Part shown: positions 35,893-44,212 of the stretch, in pieces | Numbering within the stretch: position 1 is the first letter of the stretch | How the letters are laid out: each line of letters starts with the position of its first letter | NCBI GenBank assembly: GCA_021323695.1 | Contig: JAJPKN010000063.1 | Span: forward strand, 29,344-93,343 | Direction: 5' to 3' | DNA length: 64,000 nt | Source of the DNA: Actinomycetota bacterium | GTDB lineage: Bacteria > Actinomycetota > Acidimicrobiia > Acidimicrobiales > Palsa-688 | Notes under the pieces: model-generated | Seen by the model: the letters and a program-made list of their open reading frames with translations, nothing else | Told to the model about the DNA's origin: nothing | Databases searched by the model: none | Position numbers and translations under genes: made by a program

Positions 35893-37551
35893 GTGGCAGG
35901 AGTTGCGACGCTCCCCGGCCAGGCGGGGGCGGCAGTGGGGCAACCCGCCAGCCGGCGCCGGTGGTGGGTGCTGGTGGCCATGGTGTTCGGGCTGTTCATG
36001 CCCATGTTGGACAGCCTGGTGGTGAACGTCGCCTTGCCCACCATCCAGCGGGACCTCAACGCGGGCGTGTCCGAGCTGCAGTGGATGATCGACGCCTACA
36101 CGCTCACCTTCGCCACCTTCATGTTGACGGGCGGGACCCTCTCGGACCGCTTCGGGCGGAAGAGGTTCTTTATCGGGGGCCTGGTCGTGTTCACGGCCGG
36201 CTCGCTGGCCTGCGGGTTGGCGAGCAGCACCGCTGAGCTAGTCGCCTTCCGCGCCCTGCAGGGCCTGGGTGGCTCGCTGTTGCTGCCGGGGTCGCTGGCG
36301 ATCATCTCGGCCACCTTCCATGGCAAGGAGCGGGGAGCGGCTATCGGTGCCTGGTCGGCCATGTCTGGCGTCGCCGTGGCCGTGGGCCCGCTGGTGGGGG
36401 GCTACCTCGTCCAGCACGTGAGCTGGCAGAGCATCTTCTTCGTCAACGTCCCCGTTGGTGCGCTGGCCGTCGTGCTCACCTGGTGGGCAGTGACCGAGTC
36501 CCGGGGAGCACCCGGGGTACGGCGCCTGGACCCTCTGGGAGCGGCCAGCGGGACGGCAGGCCTGTTCTTCCTCACCTATGCCACGATCGAGGGCAATACC
36601 CGAGGGTGGACCGACGGGCTCATATTGGGCTCGTTCGCTTTGGCGGTGGTGTCGCTGGCTTTGTTCGTCAAGGTGGAACAGGGGCGACCGTCCCCAATGC
36701 TGCCGTTGTCCTTCTTCCGCAACCCGACGTTCACGGCCGCCATAGCCACCGCCGTAGCCGTGTTCTTCGCCTTGTTCGGGATGACCTTTTTCCTGTCGCT
36801 TTACCTGCAGAACGTGGTCGGCTACGACCCGGTGGCCACAGGTGTACGGCTGGTGCCCTTCACGGTCATGATCCTGCTGATAGCGCCGGTCTCGGGGAGG
36901 CTGTCAGACCGTTACGGGTCGCGGTGGTTCATGGCTGGTGGCACCGCGCTGTTAGGCGGTGGGCTCGCCATGTGCCTGAGGATGCAGGTGGGGTCCAGCT
37001 ATGTAGCTGTCATACTGCCGGCGATGGTCATGATGGGAGCCGGGATGGCCCTTACCATGTCCCCCCTGTCGTCCGCGGTCATGGGCTCGGTGGACCAGCG
37101 CCGGGTCGGCATCGCCTCGGCCACCCAGACGACTGCCAGCCAGATCGGAGGGGTGTTCGGCATCGCGTTGCTGGGAGCGGTGGTGACGGCCGCTTTCAAG
37201 AGCCGTTTCCGTTCCGGTCTCCTGCGCGCCGGGTTGCCGGCTGAGGTGGCCGGCAAGTTGGTGGCCAAGGCAGGTACCGCGGCCGCCAGCGGGACCGTCC
37301 CCCAGGCTACCCTGGGCGGCTTGCCGGCCCGGGTAGCCCACGCCGTGCCGGCTGTTGTGCGTGGCTCGTTCGTGGGCGCTTTCCACTCGGGCATCTATGT
37401 GTCAGTTGGCTTTGCCGTGCTGGCCTCGGTGCTGGCGGCCACCTTCGTCCGCAGCCACGTTGGCTCCCCGGCCCCAAGCCCCCGCCTCGACGGCGGCGGT
37501 GCGGCGGTGGGCCTGCGGGCAGCAGCGGGCAGGGTGGGCCGTGCCGGCTGA
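35893..37551 (+). CDS. MFS multidrug exporter, EmrB/QacA (DHA2) family
   Basis: A 552-residue transporter with 14 predicted membrane segments. M-L-D-S-L-V-V-N-V-A-L-P-T-I-Q-R-D-L (helix 1, motif D1), G-T-L-S-D-R-F-G-R-K-R (motif A) and V-G-P-L-V-G-G-Y-L (motif C) define the drug/proton antiporter DHA2 group. GTG 35893 is preceded by AGGAAGG; an upstream GTG at 35842 would add 17 residues without a ribosome site. It shares an operon with the TetR gene, whose start overlaps its 3' end by 11 nt, the usual pump-plus-sensor arrangement. Confidence 0.92.
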   Translation: MAGVATLPGQAGAAVGQPASRRRWWVLVAMVFGLFMPMLDSLVVNVALPTIQRDLNAGVSELQWMIDAYTLTFATFMLTGGTLSDRFGRKRFFIGGLVVFTAGSLACGLASSTAELVAFRALQGLGGSLLLPGSLAIISATFHGKERGAAIGAWSAMSGVAVAVGPLVGGYLVQHVSWQSIFFVNVPVGALAVVLTWWAVTESRGAPGVRRLDPLGAASGTAGLFFLTYATIEGNTRGWTDGLILGSFALAVVSLALFVKVEQGRPSPMLPLSFFRNPTFTAAIATAVAVFFALFGMTFFLSLYLQNVVGYDPVATGVRLVPFTVMILLIAPVSGRLSDRYGSRWFMAGGTALLGGGLAMCLRMQVGSSYVAVILPAMVMMGAGMALTMSPLSSAVMGSVDQRRVGIASATQTTASQIGGVFGIALLGAVVTAAFKSRFRSGLLRAGLPAEVAGKLVAKAGTAAASGTVPQATLGGLPARVAHAVPAVVRGSFVGAFHSGIYVSVGFAVLASVLAATFVRSHVGSPAPSPRLDGGGAAVGLRAAAGRVGRAG

Positions 37552-38290
37552 CCCGGCCGGTCGGGCCGACGGCGGCGGCCCACCAGGGGCCCGACAGCTG
37601 CGCCCGGGCTTCCGGGCCGCCATCTTGGAGGCGGCCCGGCGCGTCATCGACGAAAAGGGGTTCCAGGCGGCGACCATAAGGAACATAGCCGGGCTGGCCG
37701 GCTGTGCCGAGGGGACGATCTACCGGCACTTCGAGGACAAGCACGAGCTGTTCTTGGAGCTGTTCGCCGGGAGCGCCCCTGAGTTCTTGGCCCTGGTCGC
37801 CGAGCTGCCCGACCTGGCCGGCACGGGCAGCGTCCAAGGCACGCTCAGCCGCCTGGGGCTGGCGGCGTTGCGTTTTTACCGTGCCGTGCTGCCGTTCGTG
37901 GGAGGCTCGATCGTGGACCCCGAGCTGCGGTCCCTCCAGCGGCAGCGGTTCAACGCCCATAACCGGGGGCCGGCCCATGCCCTGCACCAAGTCGAGCGGT
38001 ACATCGAGGCCGAGCGCGAGCGGGGCCGGCTGGGCCGTTCGGGGTCGGCCGCCGGTGCGGCCTGCGCGCTACTGGGAGCCGCGTTCTCCCGGGCGTACCT
38101 GGACGTGTGGCTGGGGGAGGACGTGCTGGGCCAGTGGCAGGGCGACGAGGAGTTCGTGGCGGGGGTGGTGGCCACCTTGCTGGACGGCATCGGCGCGCCG
38201 CCGGGCCCGGGGCTGGCCCGCTCCGGGCATCAGCGGAAGTCACGGGGACGCAGCGGCCCCGCTGCCAGCCCGAGCGCCTCCAGGCGTTGA
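37541..38290 (+). CDS. TetR-family transcriptional regulator
   Basis: A 249-residue regulator. The helix-turn-helix at about 43-67 reads A-A-T-I-R-N-I-A-G-L-A-G-C-A-E-G-T-I-Y-R, then H-F-E-D-K-H-E-L. The rest is a helical ligand-binding domain, followed by a 25-residue basic tail. GTG 37541 has AGGGTGG upstream. It probably binds the two palindromes at 35717-35761 and releases them when a pump substrate binds. Its 3' end overlaps the convergent dnaE2 by 61 nt. Confidence 0.9.
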   Translation: MPADPAGRADGGGPPGARQLRPGFRAAILEAARRVIDEKGFQAATIRNIAGLAGCAEGTIYRHFEDKHELFLELFAGSAPEFLALVAELPDLAGTGSVQGTLSRLGLAALRFYRAVLPFVGGSIVDPELRSLQRQRFNAHNRGPAHALHQVERYIEAERERGRLGRSGSAAGAACALLGAAFSRAYLDVWLGEDVLGQWQGDEEFVAGVVATLLDGIGAPPGPGLARSGHQRKSRGRSGPAASPSASRR

Positions 38291-41200
38291 GCGACGACGC
38301 TTATAGCCCTCTCCGCCCTTTCGAGCTTGCCGTGCACGACCAGGGCGGGCGCTGAGCGGGCCAGGGCACCGTAGCGTTCCCACACCGCCACGGGGCAGAT
38401 GACGTTCACCAACCCCGTCTCGTCTTCCAAGTTGACGAAAACCACGCCGTTGGCAGTCGCCGGGCGTTGACGATGGGTCACGATGCCGCCCACCCGCACC
38501 AAGGCCCCGTGGGCCAAGCCGGCCAGGCCCGCCGCCGGGGTGACGCCCAGGCTGTCCAGGTGGGGGCGGAAAGGCTCTGTGGGGTAGCGTCCGGGGCAGA
38601 TGCCGGTGGCCCACAGGTCGGCTTGGTCGAGCTCGAGGGTGCTCATGGCGGGCAGGGGAGGCGGCTGTGCCCCTGTCACGAGGCCGGCCAACCTGGCTAC
38701 TGCCGGGCCATCGGCACCGTTGCCCACCTCGAGGCCCGGCCCCGCCTGGGCCAGGGCACCGGCTGCCCACAGGGCCTCTCGCCGGCTCAGGCCGAAGCCG
38801 TCGAGAGCACCCGCGCTTGCCAGGGCCTCGGCTTGGGCGACGCTGGTGCCACTGCGGCGCACCATGTCCTCGACCCCGTCGTAGGGACGGCCACCGGCGA
38901 TGCGTTCGGCTAGGTTGGCGCCGATGCCGCGCACATAGGAAATGCCCAGGCGCACGGCGGGTGCCCCCCCTGGCCCCGGTTCCAGGGAACAGCGCGCCCC
39001 GCTGGCGTTGACGTCGGGCCGGCGGACCTCGACGCCGTGGCGGCGGGCGTCGGAGACGAGCGTCTGGGGGGACCAAAAGCCCATCGGCTGGCTGTCCAGC
39101 AGGCCCGCCAAGAAAGCCGCAGGGTAGTGCCGTTTCAGCCAGGCGGAGGCATAGACGAGGTAGGCGAAGCTGACGGAGTGGCTCTCGGGGAAGCCAAAGT
39201 GGGCGAACGCGGCCATTTGCTCCCATATCCGGTCAGCCACCTCCCCGGTGGCACCTCGTTCGGCCATCCCGGCGTAAAACCGTTGCCGGAGCTGCTCCAT
39301 GCGGGCGGTACTGCGTTTGGAACCAATGGCCTGGCGCAGGCGGTCGGCTTCGGCGGGTGAAAAACCGGCGATGTCTATGGCCATTTGCATCAGTTGTTCC
39401 TGGAAGAGCGGCACCCCGAGGGTCTTTTCCAAGCTTGGCCGTAGCCGTGGGTGGAGGTAGGTCACCGCTTCGGTGCCGTTGCGCCTCCGCAGGTAGGGGT
39501 GGACCGAGCGGCCCTGGATGGGCCCGGGGCGGACCAGGGCCACTTCCACGACCAGGTCGTAGAAACGGCGGGGCTGCAACCTGGGCAAGGTGGCCATCTG
39601 TGCCCGGCTTTCCACCTGGAAGACGCCGACCGTATCAGCCTGGCAGAGCATGTCGTAGACCGATGGGTCCTGGGGCAGGTCGGCCAGGTCCAGCTCAGTC
39701 CCGTAAAAAGCCCGTACATGGTCCACCGTGGCGTGCAGGGCGGACAGCATCCCCAGCCCCAACAGGTCGAACTTCACCAGGCCGGCCCAGGCACAGCCCT
39801 GTTTGTCCCACTGCAGGACGCTGCGGCCGGCCTTGCGGGCCCATTCGACTGGGCAGACCTCGGCAACCGGCCGGTCGCAGATGACCATCCCCCCCGGGTG
39901 GGTGCCCAGGTGGCGGGGGAAGTCCTGCACCTCGCGGGCCAGCTCGAGCACGGCGGCGGGTATGCCGGGGAGGTGGCCCGGCAGCTGGCCCCAGGGGTCG
40001 AGCTGCTTCGACCAGGCGTCAACCTGGCCGGCGGACGCCCCCAGGGCCTTTCCCATGTCCCGTACTGCCGAGCGAGGCCGGTAGGTGATGACGTTGGCCA
40101 CCTGGGCCGCTTGCGCCCGCCCGTAACGGCGGTAGACGTACTGGACCACCTCTTCGCGCCGGCCGCTTTCGATGTCGACGTCTATGTCGGGCGGCCCGTC
40201 GCGCTCGGGGGACAAGAAGCGCTCGAACAGCAAGCCCAGCCCCACGGCGTCCGCTTTGGTTATCCCGAGCGCGTAGCACACGGCCGAATTGGCCGCCGAA
40301 CCGCGCCCTTGGCAGTAGATGCCGGCTTCGTTGCAAAAGCGCACTATGTCCCACACGACCAGGAAATAGCCGGCGAAACCTAGCTGGTCGATGACCTCCA
40401 GTTCGTAGTCGAGCTGGGCATAGGCGCGGGGGTGGCGGGGCGACTCCCGCGGCCCGTAGCGCCGGAGCGCCCCCTGCTCGGTCAGCTGCCGGAGCCAGGT
40501 CATCTCGGTGTGGCCGGCAGGGGCGGGGAAAGGAGGCAGCCTGGGCGCCACCAGCTTGAGGTCGAAGCTGCAGGCCTGGCCGAGCTCCTGGGCGCGCTCC
40601 ACTGCGCCCGGGTAGCGGGCGAAGCGGCGGGCCTGTTCGGCCCCGCTGCGCAGGCAGGCGGTGGCAGCAGCCGGCAGCCAGCCGTCCATGTCGTCCAGGC
40701 TGCGCCGGCCCCGGACGGCGGCCAGGGCGCTGGCCAGGCGGCTGCGGCTCGGGCGGTGGTAGTGGACGTTGTTGGTGGCCACCACGTCGGCGCCTACCCG
40801 GCAGGCCAGCTCGGCCAAGGCGTCGTTGCGGGCGGAGGCCAGGGGTTCGCCGTGGTCCCATACCTCTACGGCCACGTTGGGCCGCCCGAACGCCCGCTGC
40901 AGGCGCTCGAGCTCAGCCCGGGCGGCCAGGGGGCCGCGGCCCAGGAGCGCCCTCGGCACCGCCCCCTTGCGGCAGCCGGTGAGGACGAGCCAGTGCCCGG
41001 CGCCGGCCTCCAGGGGGCCGGAGGCGCAAGGGCTGGGCAAGCCCAGGCCCGGTTGGCCCGGGCTGGGCGGGCTGGTGGCCAGCTGGGAGACAGTAGCCCA
41101 GTCTGGCTCGGCCCCGGCCCCAATGGCTGCCAGGAGGGAGAGGTCGTGCTGCGGCCGGCCCTTTTCTCGGCCCAACAAGTTGGCCACGGACAGCGCCTTG

Positions 41201-41508
41201 CACAAGCGGGCGTAGCCGGTAGGGTCACGGGCCAGCACCACGAGGTGGGTGCCTTCGGGGTCGGGCACGCCGCTGCGGGGGCCGGAGGGGCCCAGGGTGA
41301 GCTCGGCGCCGAACACGGTGGGCAGGCCGGCGGCATTGGCTGCTTCGGCGAAGCGGGCCACGCCGTACATGCCGTCGTGGTCGGTGAGCGCCAGTGCCCC
41401 CAGGCCCAGGCGGGTGGCCTCCTCGACCAGCTCCTCAGGGTGCGAAGCCCCGTCCAGGAAGCTGAAGTTGGAGTGGCAGTGCAGTTCGGCGTAAGGAGCC
41501 TCGCCCAC
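38230..41508 (-). CDS. dnaE2: Error-prone DNA polymerase DnaE2
   Basis: A 1092-residue C-family polymerase. The PHP domain starts at once (Y-A-E-L-H-C-H-S-N-F-S-F-L-D-G-A-S), with A-L-T-D-H-D-G. The palm carries G-R-G-S-A-A-N-S and catalytic P-D-I-D-V-D-I-E near residue 440. A C-terminal OB fold (V-R-V-G-G-I-V-T-H-R-Q-R-P) follows the helix-hairpin-helix region. DnaE2 performs damage-tolerant synthesis with ImuA' and ImuB, encoded 16 kb away in this window. GTG 41508 lies 6 nt after TACCCT and directly behind a LexA box, which rules out the longer TTG 41538 start because that would place the operator inside the coding region. Confidence 0.95.
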   Translation of the reverse strand: MGEAPYAELHCHSNFSFLDGASHPEELVEEATRLGLGALALTDHDGMYGVARFAEAANAAGLPTVFGAELTLGPSGPRSGVPDPEGTHLVVLARDPTGYARLCKALSVANLLGREKGRPQHDLSLLAAIGAGAEPDWATVSQLATSPPSPGQPGLGLPSPCASGPLEAGAGHWLVLTGCRKGAVPRALLGRGPLAARAELERLQRAFGRPNVAVEVWDHGEPLASARNDALAELACRVGADVVATNNVHYHRPSRSRLASALAAVRGRRSLDDMDGWLPAAATACLRSGAEQARRFARYPGAVERAQELGQACSFDLKLVAPRLPPFPAPAGHTEMTWLRQLTEQGALRRYGPRESPRHPRAYAQLDYELEVIDQLGFAGYFLVVWDIVRFCNEAGIYCQGRGSAANSAVCYALGITKADAVGLGLLFERFLSPERDGPPDIDVDIESGRREEVVQYVYRRYGRAQAAQVANVITYRPRSAVRDMGKALGASAGQVDAWSKQLDPWGQLPGHLPGIPAAVLELAREVQDFPRHLGTHPGGMVICDRPVAEVCPVEWARKAGRSVLQWDKQGCAWAGLVKFDLLGLGMLSALHATVDHVRAFYGTELDLADLPQDPSVYDMLCQADTVGVFQVESRAQMATLPRLQPRRFYDLVVEVALVRPGPIQGRSVHPYLRRRNGTEAVTYLHPRLRPSLEKTLGVPLFQEQLMQMAIDIAGFSPAEADRLRQAIGSKRSTARMEQLRQRFYAGMAERGATGEVADRIWEQMAAFAHFGFPESHSVSFAYLVYASAWLKRHYPAAFLAGLLDSQPMGFWSPQTLVSDARRHGVEVRRPDVNASGARCSLEPGPGGAPAVRLGISYVRGIGANLAERIAGGRPYDGVEDMVRRSGTSVAQAEALASAGALDGFGLSRREALWAAGALAQAGPGLEVGNGADGPAVARLAGLVTGAQPPPLPAMSTLELDQADLWATGICPGRYPTEPFRPHLDSLGVTPAAGLAGLAHGALVRVGGIVTHRQRPATANGVVFVNLEDETGLVNVICPVAVWERYGALARSAPALVVHGKLERAERAISVVAQRLEALGLAAGPLRPRDFR

Positions 41509-41514
41509 TCCTCC

Positions 41515-41535
41515 AGGGTACGAACATACGTTCGA
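41515..41535 (-). promoter_or_regulatory. LexA (SOS) box and -10 element of dnaE2
   Basis: On the minus strand TCGAACGTATGTTCGT (41535-41520) matches the actinobacterial LexA box with one end base changed. The -10 hexamer TACCCT (41520-41515) overlaps it by one base and is 6 nt before the GTG start. Bound LexA would cover the promoter. Confidence 0.85.
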
Positions 41536-41538
41536 CAA

Positions 41539-42041
41539 GGCAAGGGGGTCTCAGGGGCGAGCGCGCCCTGGTGGCCCGCTTGTGCATGCGGGCGACCAGG
41601 GCGGCCGAAGGCGTCACCCTCCCCGCCATGTACGTCGACAGCCGGGCGGCCGAGGTCCCGGCCCGTGCCGCGAGCCGCCACGTACCCCAAGGCGGCGTTC
41701 TTTGCCCTGGCCTGGCGTCCTTTGCCCCGGCGGGCCTGGCGTCCTTTGCCCTGGCCTGGCGTCCTTTGCCCTACTTCGTACTTCTCTGACCTGTTTGGTG
41801 CCGTCCTTAGCCCTCTTCGCGACATAGGACCCCCTAACAGGGCAAAGAACGGGCCCCGATCGTGCCCCGCAGGGCCGCAGGGCCGCAGGGCAGCGGGGCA
41901 GCGGGGCAGCGGGGCACGGCGGCTGCACGAAGACCCCCGATCGCCCCGCAGGCTGGGAGGGAAAAGTTGTAGTGAGACAGAACGTAGTATAAGTACACCA
42001 GACAACTGGAAAGTACATCGTGTTTCGAGCAGGCTGGGGCG
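41539..42041. other. 503-bp repeat-rich spacer between dnaE2 and the TraG-like gene
   Basis: No convincing gene. It holds three copies of a 20-24-bp unit (TTTGCCCTGGCCTGGCGTCC type, 41701-41764), a 12-bp inverted repeat GTTCTTTGCCCT (41697-41708) and AGGGCAAAGAAC (41839-41850), then runs of CAGGGCCG and GCGGGGCA units (41876-41915). From about 41960 it turns A/T-rich, with TATAAG near 41986 as a possible -10 for the downstream gene. Confidence 0.6.
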
Positions 42042-43628
42042 ATGAGCTACCTCCCGGGCATCAGTCTCGCCCAGATGCGGCGCAACCTCGCCTTCCACGG
42101 GCCCGAGCTCTACGTGGGCAGCGACAGGCGGGGCCTGGCCTGGGCCGGCCCCCAGCAGGCGCTGCTTGTCCTGGGCCCTCCCCGGTCGGGCAAGACGTCG
42201 GCCATCGTCGTCCCCAACGTGCTGGCCACGCCGGGGCCGGTGGTCGTGACCTCGACCAAGCCTGACGTGCTGCAAGCCACGCTGGCCAGTCGCTCCGAGA
42301 TCGGCCGGTGCTGGGTGCTCGACCCCACCGGGGCGCTGGGCACCCCCTCAGGCGCGCTGCAACTGCGGTGGTCCCCAGTGCCCTCGGCCGGCTGCTGGGA
42401 AGAAGCGCTCGTCACGGCCAGGGTCATGACCCTGGCCGCCAAGCCCCACTCGTCCTACGGCGAGAGCGCCCACTGGAGCGAACGAGCCCAAGCCTTGCTT
42501 GCCCCGCTCTTGCACGCCGCTGCCCTTGGGGGTGGCGATGTCCGCCAAGTCCTCTCCTGGGTGCTGCGCCACGAGCTGGCCGAGCCTGCCGCCTTGCTCG
42601 CCCGGGCGGCGCAGGCCGGGGTTGCCACCGCCGTGGCCATGGACGTGCTGGCCGGCATTGACGCCACTGAGGAACGGGAGCGAAGCGGTATCTTCTCGAC
42701 CGCAGCCGGCACCCTGGCCGCGTACCGTTCCGAGCGGGCGCTGGAGCTGGCTGCGCAGCCCAACTTCGACCCGGCCGCGTTCCCGACGAGCGCCGACACG
42801 GTGTACGTGTGCGCTCCCGCCCGTTACCAGGCTCTCATGGCGCCCATCGTGGTGGCGTTCTTGGAACAGGTCCGGGCAGCCACCTACAAGGCTGCCGCCG
42901 GAGCATGGTTGCGCGTGCCGGTGACCTTCGTCCTCGACGAAGTAGCCAACATCGCCCCCCTACCCGACTTGCCCGCCATGGTGAGCGAGGCCGGCGGTCA
43001 AGGGTTGTTGGTCCTCGCCTGCCTGCAAGACCTTTCCCAGGCGAGGATGCGCTGGGGGCGGGCCGCGGAGGGCTTCTTCAGCCTTTTCGGTGCCAAGGTG
43101 CTGTTGCCGGGGGTGGGAGACCTCCAGACCCTGGAGGTCGTCTCCCGCCTGGGTGGCCAGATGGACGTGGTCGTACGCTCGCTCAGCAGCACCGCTTGGT
43201 GGTCGCGCCACCCCTCTTCCAACACCACCTATTCGTCGCGCCGGCAAGCCCGGCTGCCCGTCGACCAGGCGCACAGCCTGCCCGTCGGCACTGCCCTGCT
43301 GGTTGCCGGTGCCCGGCCGCCCGCGTTGGTGCGCCTGACCCGGTGGTGGGAGCACCCTCCGTTCTGCGAGGCGGCGCGCGCCCGGCCCGTCCCCGTGCCC
43401 CAGCCGGTACCGGCCAGCTGGCCCCAACCGGTCCCAGTTGGCCCGCCACCCCCAATGGGCCGCCAACCGGCACCCGGCGCCGGGGACCGCACCGGGGCTG
43501 AGGGCCCCTCAGGCCGGCCGGCAGAAGGCCCTTCAGGCCGGTCGGCAAAAGGTGCAGGAGGTATCGTATGGCGCCGGGTGCCGGGCCAACGGCGGATCCA
43601 CCCCCCGCCGCCCCGCGTGGGGCCGTGA
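42042..43628 (+). CDS. TraG/VirD4-like coupling ATPase (orphan)
   Basis: A 528-residue protein. Walker A G-P-P-R-S-G-K-T is at 45-52, followed by V-V-P-N-V-L-A-T-P-G-P-V-V-V-T-S-T-K-P-D, the TraG/VirD4 motif. Walker B V-T-F-V-L-D-E-V-A-N-I-A-P-L lies at about 294-307, and G-G-Q-G-L-L-V-L-A-C-L-Q-D matches the conserved Gln/Asp region. No N-terminal membrane helices are present, unlike VirD4. The last 110 residues are Pro/Gly-rich. Coupling proteins hand DNA or proteins to type IV secretion systems, but no relaxase or secretion gene is nearby. The ATG has only a weak ribosome site. Confidence 0.85.
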   Translation: MSYLPGISLAQMRRNLAFHGPELYVGSDRRGLAWAGPQQALLVLGPPRSGKTSAIVVPNVLATPGPVVVTSTKPDVLQATLASRSEIGRCWVLDPTGALGTPSGALQLRWSPVPSAGCWEEALVTARVMTLAAKPHSSYGESAHWSERAQALLAPLLHAAALGGGDVRQVLSWVLRHELAEPAALLARAAQAGVATAVAMDVLAGIDATEERERSGIFSTAAGTLAAYRSERALELAAQPNFDPAAFPTSADTVYVCAPARYQALMAPIVVAFLEQVRAATYKAAAGAWLRVPVTFVLDEVANIAPLPDLPAMVSEAGGQGLLVLACLQDLSQARMRWGRAAEGFFSLFGAKVLLPGVGDLQTLEVVSRLGGQMDVVVRSLSSTAWWSRHPSSNTTYSSRRQARLPVDQAHSLPVGTALLVAGARPPALVRLTRWWEHPPFCEAARARPVPVPQPVPASWPQPVPVGPPPPMGRQPAPGAGDRTGAEGPSGRPAEGPSGRSAKGAGGIVWRRVPGQRRIHPPPPRVGP

Positions 43629-43650
43629 TGCCGCCCATGGCACATCACCC

Positions 43651-43689
43651 AGCACCATCACCCAGCACCATCACTCAGCACCATCACCG
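43651..43689. repeat. Three 13-bp direct repeats (AGCACCATCACC type)
   Basis: AGCACCATCACCC, AGCACCATCACTC and AGCACCATCACCG follow each other directly in the spacer between the TraG-like gene and the acylphosphatase gene. A 13-bp period is not a multiple of three, unlike the coding repeats. Its role is unknown. Confidence 0.8.
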
Positions 43690-43718
43690 GAGCACCTGCC
43701 CGGGCTGGGATCGGCGTG

Positions 43719-43997
43719 ATGTACCTTGCCACCATGGTCCGCAGTCACCTCTGGGTCAGAGGGAAGGTCCAAGGGGTCTGGTTCCGGGGCAGTTGCGCGG
43801 AGAGAGCCCAGGCTTTGGGCGTCGCTGGCTGGGCCCGCAACCTCCCTGACGGCCGCGTGGAGGTGGTGGCCGAGGGTGACCCCGAGGCAGTCGCTGAACT
43901 GGTGGAATGGTGCCGGCAGGGGCCGCCGCTGGCCAGGGTGGTGGGGGTCGACGTGCAACAGGAACCTCCCGAAGGCCTCCAGGGGTTCTGGGTCTGA
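43719..43997 (+). CDS. acyP: Acylphosphatase
   Basis: A 92-residue enzyme that hydrolyses acyl phosphates. V-R-G-K-V-Q-G-V-W-F-R-G holds the phosphate loop with its Arg, and G-W-A-R-N-L-P-D-G-R-V-E-V carries the catalytic Asn. The end, L-Q-G-F-W-V, differs slightly from the usual F-x-I-x-x. Starts at GTG 43716, ATG 43719 or ATG 43734 are all possible, and none has a good ribosome site. Confidence 0.92.
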   Translation: MYLATMVRSHLWVRGKVQGVWFRGSCAERAQALGVAGWARNLPDGRVEVVAEGDPEAVAELVEWCRQGPPLARVVGVDVQQEPPEGLQGFWV

Positions 43998-44140
43998 GCC
44001 CTTGGGGCAGTCCTCGGGGAGGCCGGCAAGACCCAAGAGACCTTCGGCGTTGGGGCCGGCATGTGGGCCCGCCGGGGGGCGGTCCTCGGGTGGGCCGCTG
44101 TAGCCCCAGGTCGGCCCCGTAGCCTGGCCGTTCCGACCTC

Positions 44141-44169
44141 TTGCATTGGAGCTAGTGATCTAGTAGATT
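44141..44169 (+). promoter_or_regulatory. Candidate promoter of the pst operon
   Basis: TTGCAT (44141-44146), 17 nt and TAGATT (44164-44169) form a -35/-10 pair in the only A/T-rich patch of the area. CTAGTGATCTAG and CACTAGTG symmetric elements around it could be sites for a phosphate-responsive regulator. An AGGAGGT ribosome site follows, 7 nt before pstS. Confidence 0.45.
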
Positions 44170-44212
44170 ACTGGAATACTAGCACTAGTGGGTACTACAG
44201 GAGGTCACCCCT

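Noticed and set aside
41571..41789. Small frames in the dnaE2-TraG spacer
   Set aside because: They are made of tandem repeats and lack start signals or conserved motifs.
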